Source: Methanobrevibacter sp. (GTDB taxonomy: Archaea > Methanobacteriota > Methanobacteria > Methanobacteriales > Methanobacteriaceae). Taken from it: a DNA stretch of 5,827 bases. The notes under the pieces were generated by a model that had not been told where the DNA came from, ran no database searches, and saw only the letters and a program-made list of their open reading frames with translations. Of the stretch, positions 5,107-5,827 are shown one piece after another. Within the stretch, counting starts at the first letter, position 1. Each line of letters opens with the position of its first letter. The position numbers and the translations under genes were made by a program. The stretch lies in NCBI GenBank assembly GCA_031289975.1, contig JAITOM010000026.1:1-5827 (forward strand), written 5' to 3'.

Positions 5107-5227
5107 ATAGTGATAATGACAATGTTTGTCATTTTTATATAAATTAAAATTATTTAAATTAAATTTAAAGTAATAATATTAATTATTCTAATATCCATAC
5201 ATAGACAAACTTTTCCAAAATCACTAT
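5107..5227. mobile_element. Short MITE-like element C (about 121 bases)
   Basis: The two 24-base ends are inverted repeats with 19 of 24 positions matching. Both begin ATAGTGAT and both end TTTGTC; the differences are in the middle. The right end, read on the minus strand, is ATAGTGATTTTGGAAAAG followed by TTTGTC. Its outer part closely matches the ends of elements A and B, which suggests the same transposase could act on it. The interior is about 70 bases of A/T-rich, non-coding sequence unrelated to A and B. No target duplication is evident. Confidence 0.65.
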
Positions 5228-5354
5228 TGTATATGATTAAAAATTAATTACTTCCTATAATTTATTATAAAAAATATTAATTAATACTTTATTTATATTA
5301 ATTAATAGTTTACTTAATTGGTATAATATGAATTAAATTTTTAATATTAAAATT

Positions 5355-5619
5355 ATAGTCCTTATTGAAAAGTTCTTAAATTTTAAAATGATAATTTTAT
5401 TTATTAAATTATTCAATTTTAAATATATATTTATAAAAATCTATAATTTTAAATATATATTTATAAAAATCTATAATTTTAAATATATATTTATAAAAAT
5501 CTATAATTTTAAATAATATAAATTTATTTTAATTAATATAAACAATTTTAAATTAATATAGTTTAATAATATTTATTTTTAAAAAAGTTATTTATTAAGA
5601 ACTTTATCAAAATTACTAT
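5355..5619 (-). mobile_element. MITE-like element, copy B (about 265 bases), opposite in orientation to copy A
   Basis: The reverse complement aligns with 2015-2217 from end to end: GATAAAGTTCTTAATAAATA near one end, TTTAAGAACTTTTC near the other, and the same A/T interior. I count about 20 differences over about 205 aligned positions. The length difference is explained by a 30-base unit present three times here and once in copy A. Ends read ATAGTCC at the left and TTACTAT at the right. It carries no reading frame. The stretch between elements C and B (5228-5354) shows nothing recognisable. Confidence 0.75.
5417..5506 (+). repeat. 30-base unit repeated three times inside MITE copy B
   Basis: A unit beginning TTTTAAATATATATTTATAA and ending ATCTATAA occurs at 5417-5446, 5447-5476 and 5477-5506, all identical as far as I can read, followed by the first bases of a fourth. 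Copy A has one diverged unit at the corresponding place, so the array expanded after the two copies separated. Confidence 0.92.
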
Positions 5620-5728
5620 AAATTAATTTTTTAAATAATAATTTTTATTTCTTCATTTTTAAAAATAATAACTATAATTTTTTTAATTACAAATTTAATA
5701 ATTATATTTCATTTTTAAAAACTTCATT

Positions 5729-5807
5729 ATTGAACTTGTTCAATTAGAAAATCTCTGATTTTCTTTAGTGAAATTTTTTATTTCACTTAGAAAAACGAAG
5801 TTTTTCT
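5729..5807. repeat. Row of four close-packed perfect hairpins
   Basis: Hairpin 1: ATTGAAC with GTTCAAT, 5729-5744, two-base loop. Hairpin 2: AGAAAATC with GATTTTCT, 5746-5764, three-base loop. Hairpin 3: AGTGAAAT with ATTTCACT, 5767-5787, five-base loop. Hairpin 4: AGAAAAAC with GTTTTTCT, 5789-5807, three-base loop. Gaps between them are one or two bases. Hairpins 2 to 4 all have 8-bp stems, an AG...CT outer closing and purine-rich left arms, yet their stem sequences differ, so base pairing and not sequence is what is kept. There is no reading frame. The function is unknown, and the array may continue or serve a gene beyond the right edge. Confidence 0.8.
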
Positions 5808-5827
5808 TTACTTACAAACATTATTTC

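Noticed and set aside
2015..5619. True composite transposon carrying four cargo genes
   Set aside because: The bracketing elements lack a transposase, no target duplication is seen around the whole unit, and hisE is a core biosynthetic gene, not typical cargo.
5417..5807. CRISPR array in the right-hand repeat region
   Set aside because: The 30-base units are directly adjacent with no spacers, and the four hairpins do not share a repeat sequence; no cas gene is present.
1..5827. tRNA, rRNA or other standard RNA genes
   Set aside because: No cloverleaf-like GC-rich segment or conserved T-loop was found; in this A/T-rich genome such genes should stand out as GC-rich islands.

Overview
The window is very AT-rich, with long non-coding stretches almost free of G and C. 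It uses archaeal signals: TATA boxes about 25 bases before starts, GGTG-type ribosome sites and a probable leaderless gene. The gene set is a DUF366 protein, a stand-alone HisE, a CBS plus ParB-like fusion and a DtxR/FeoA-type metalloregulator. Together these point to a methanogen of the Methanobacteriales, most likely Methanobrevibacter or a close relative such as Methanosphaera. The genus is inferred from gene families and composition, not from a marker gene.

Layout. Positions 2-205 hold the C-terminal end of an Rpn/PD-(D/E)XK-type protein that enters from outside. Positions 206-960 are a graveyard region: about 450 bases with no convincing gene, then a decayed transposase tail. A DUF366 gene follows (1005-1595) with a TATA box placed for leaderless transcription. 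Directly after it lies a relic of an IS200/IS605 TnpB C-terminus (1665-1906). Its zinc ribbon is intact, but a one-base deletion sits at the RuvC-III Asp motif.

The central block carries four genes: a CBS-CBS-ParB-like protein (2332-3156), hisE (3255-3545), a small tail-anchored coiled-coil protein (3659-4114), and on the minus strand a DtxR-family regulator (4919-4203) that converges on it. The block is bracketed by two long copies of the same MITE-like element in opposite orientation (2015-2217 and 5355-5619). A shorter element with related terminal repeats (5107-5227) lies just inside the right copy. The four genes do not form an obvious pathway. HisE is histidine biosynthesis housekeeping and the regulator is probably metal homeostasis, so the elements look like independent insertions into intergenic DNA, though they also form a potential inversion substrate.

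Two further themes stand out. The window has an unusual density of exact short tandem duplications (15, 18, 19, 21, 22, 30 and 33 bases), including one pair over the start region of the DtxR gene that looks like an operator. The right end carries a close-packed row of four small perfect hairpins of unknown function.
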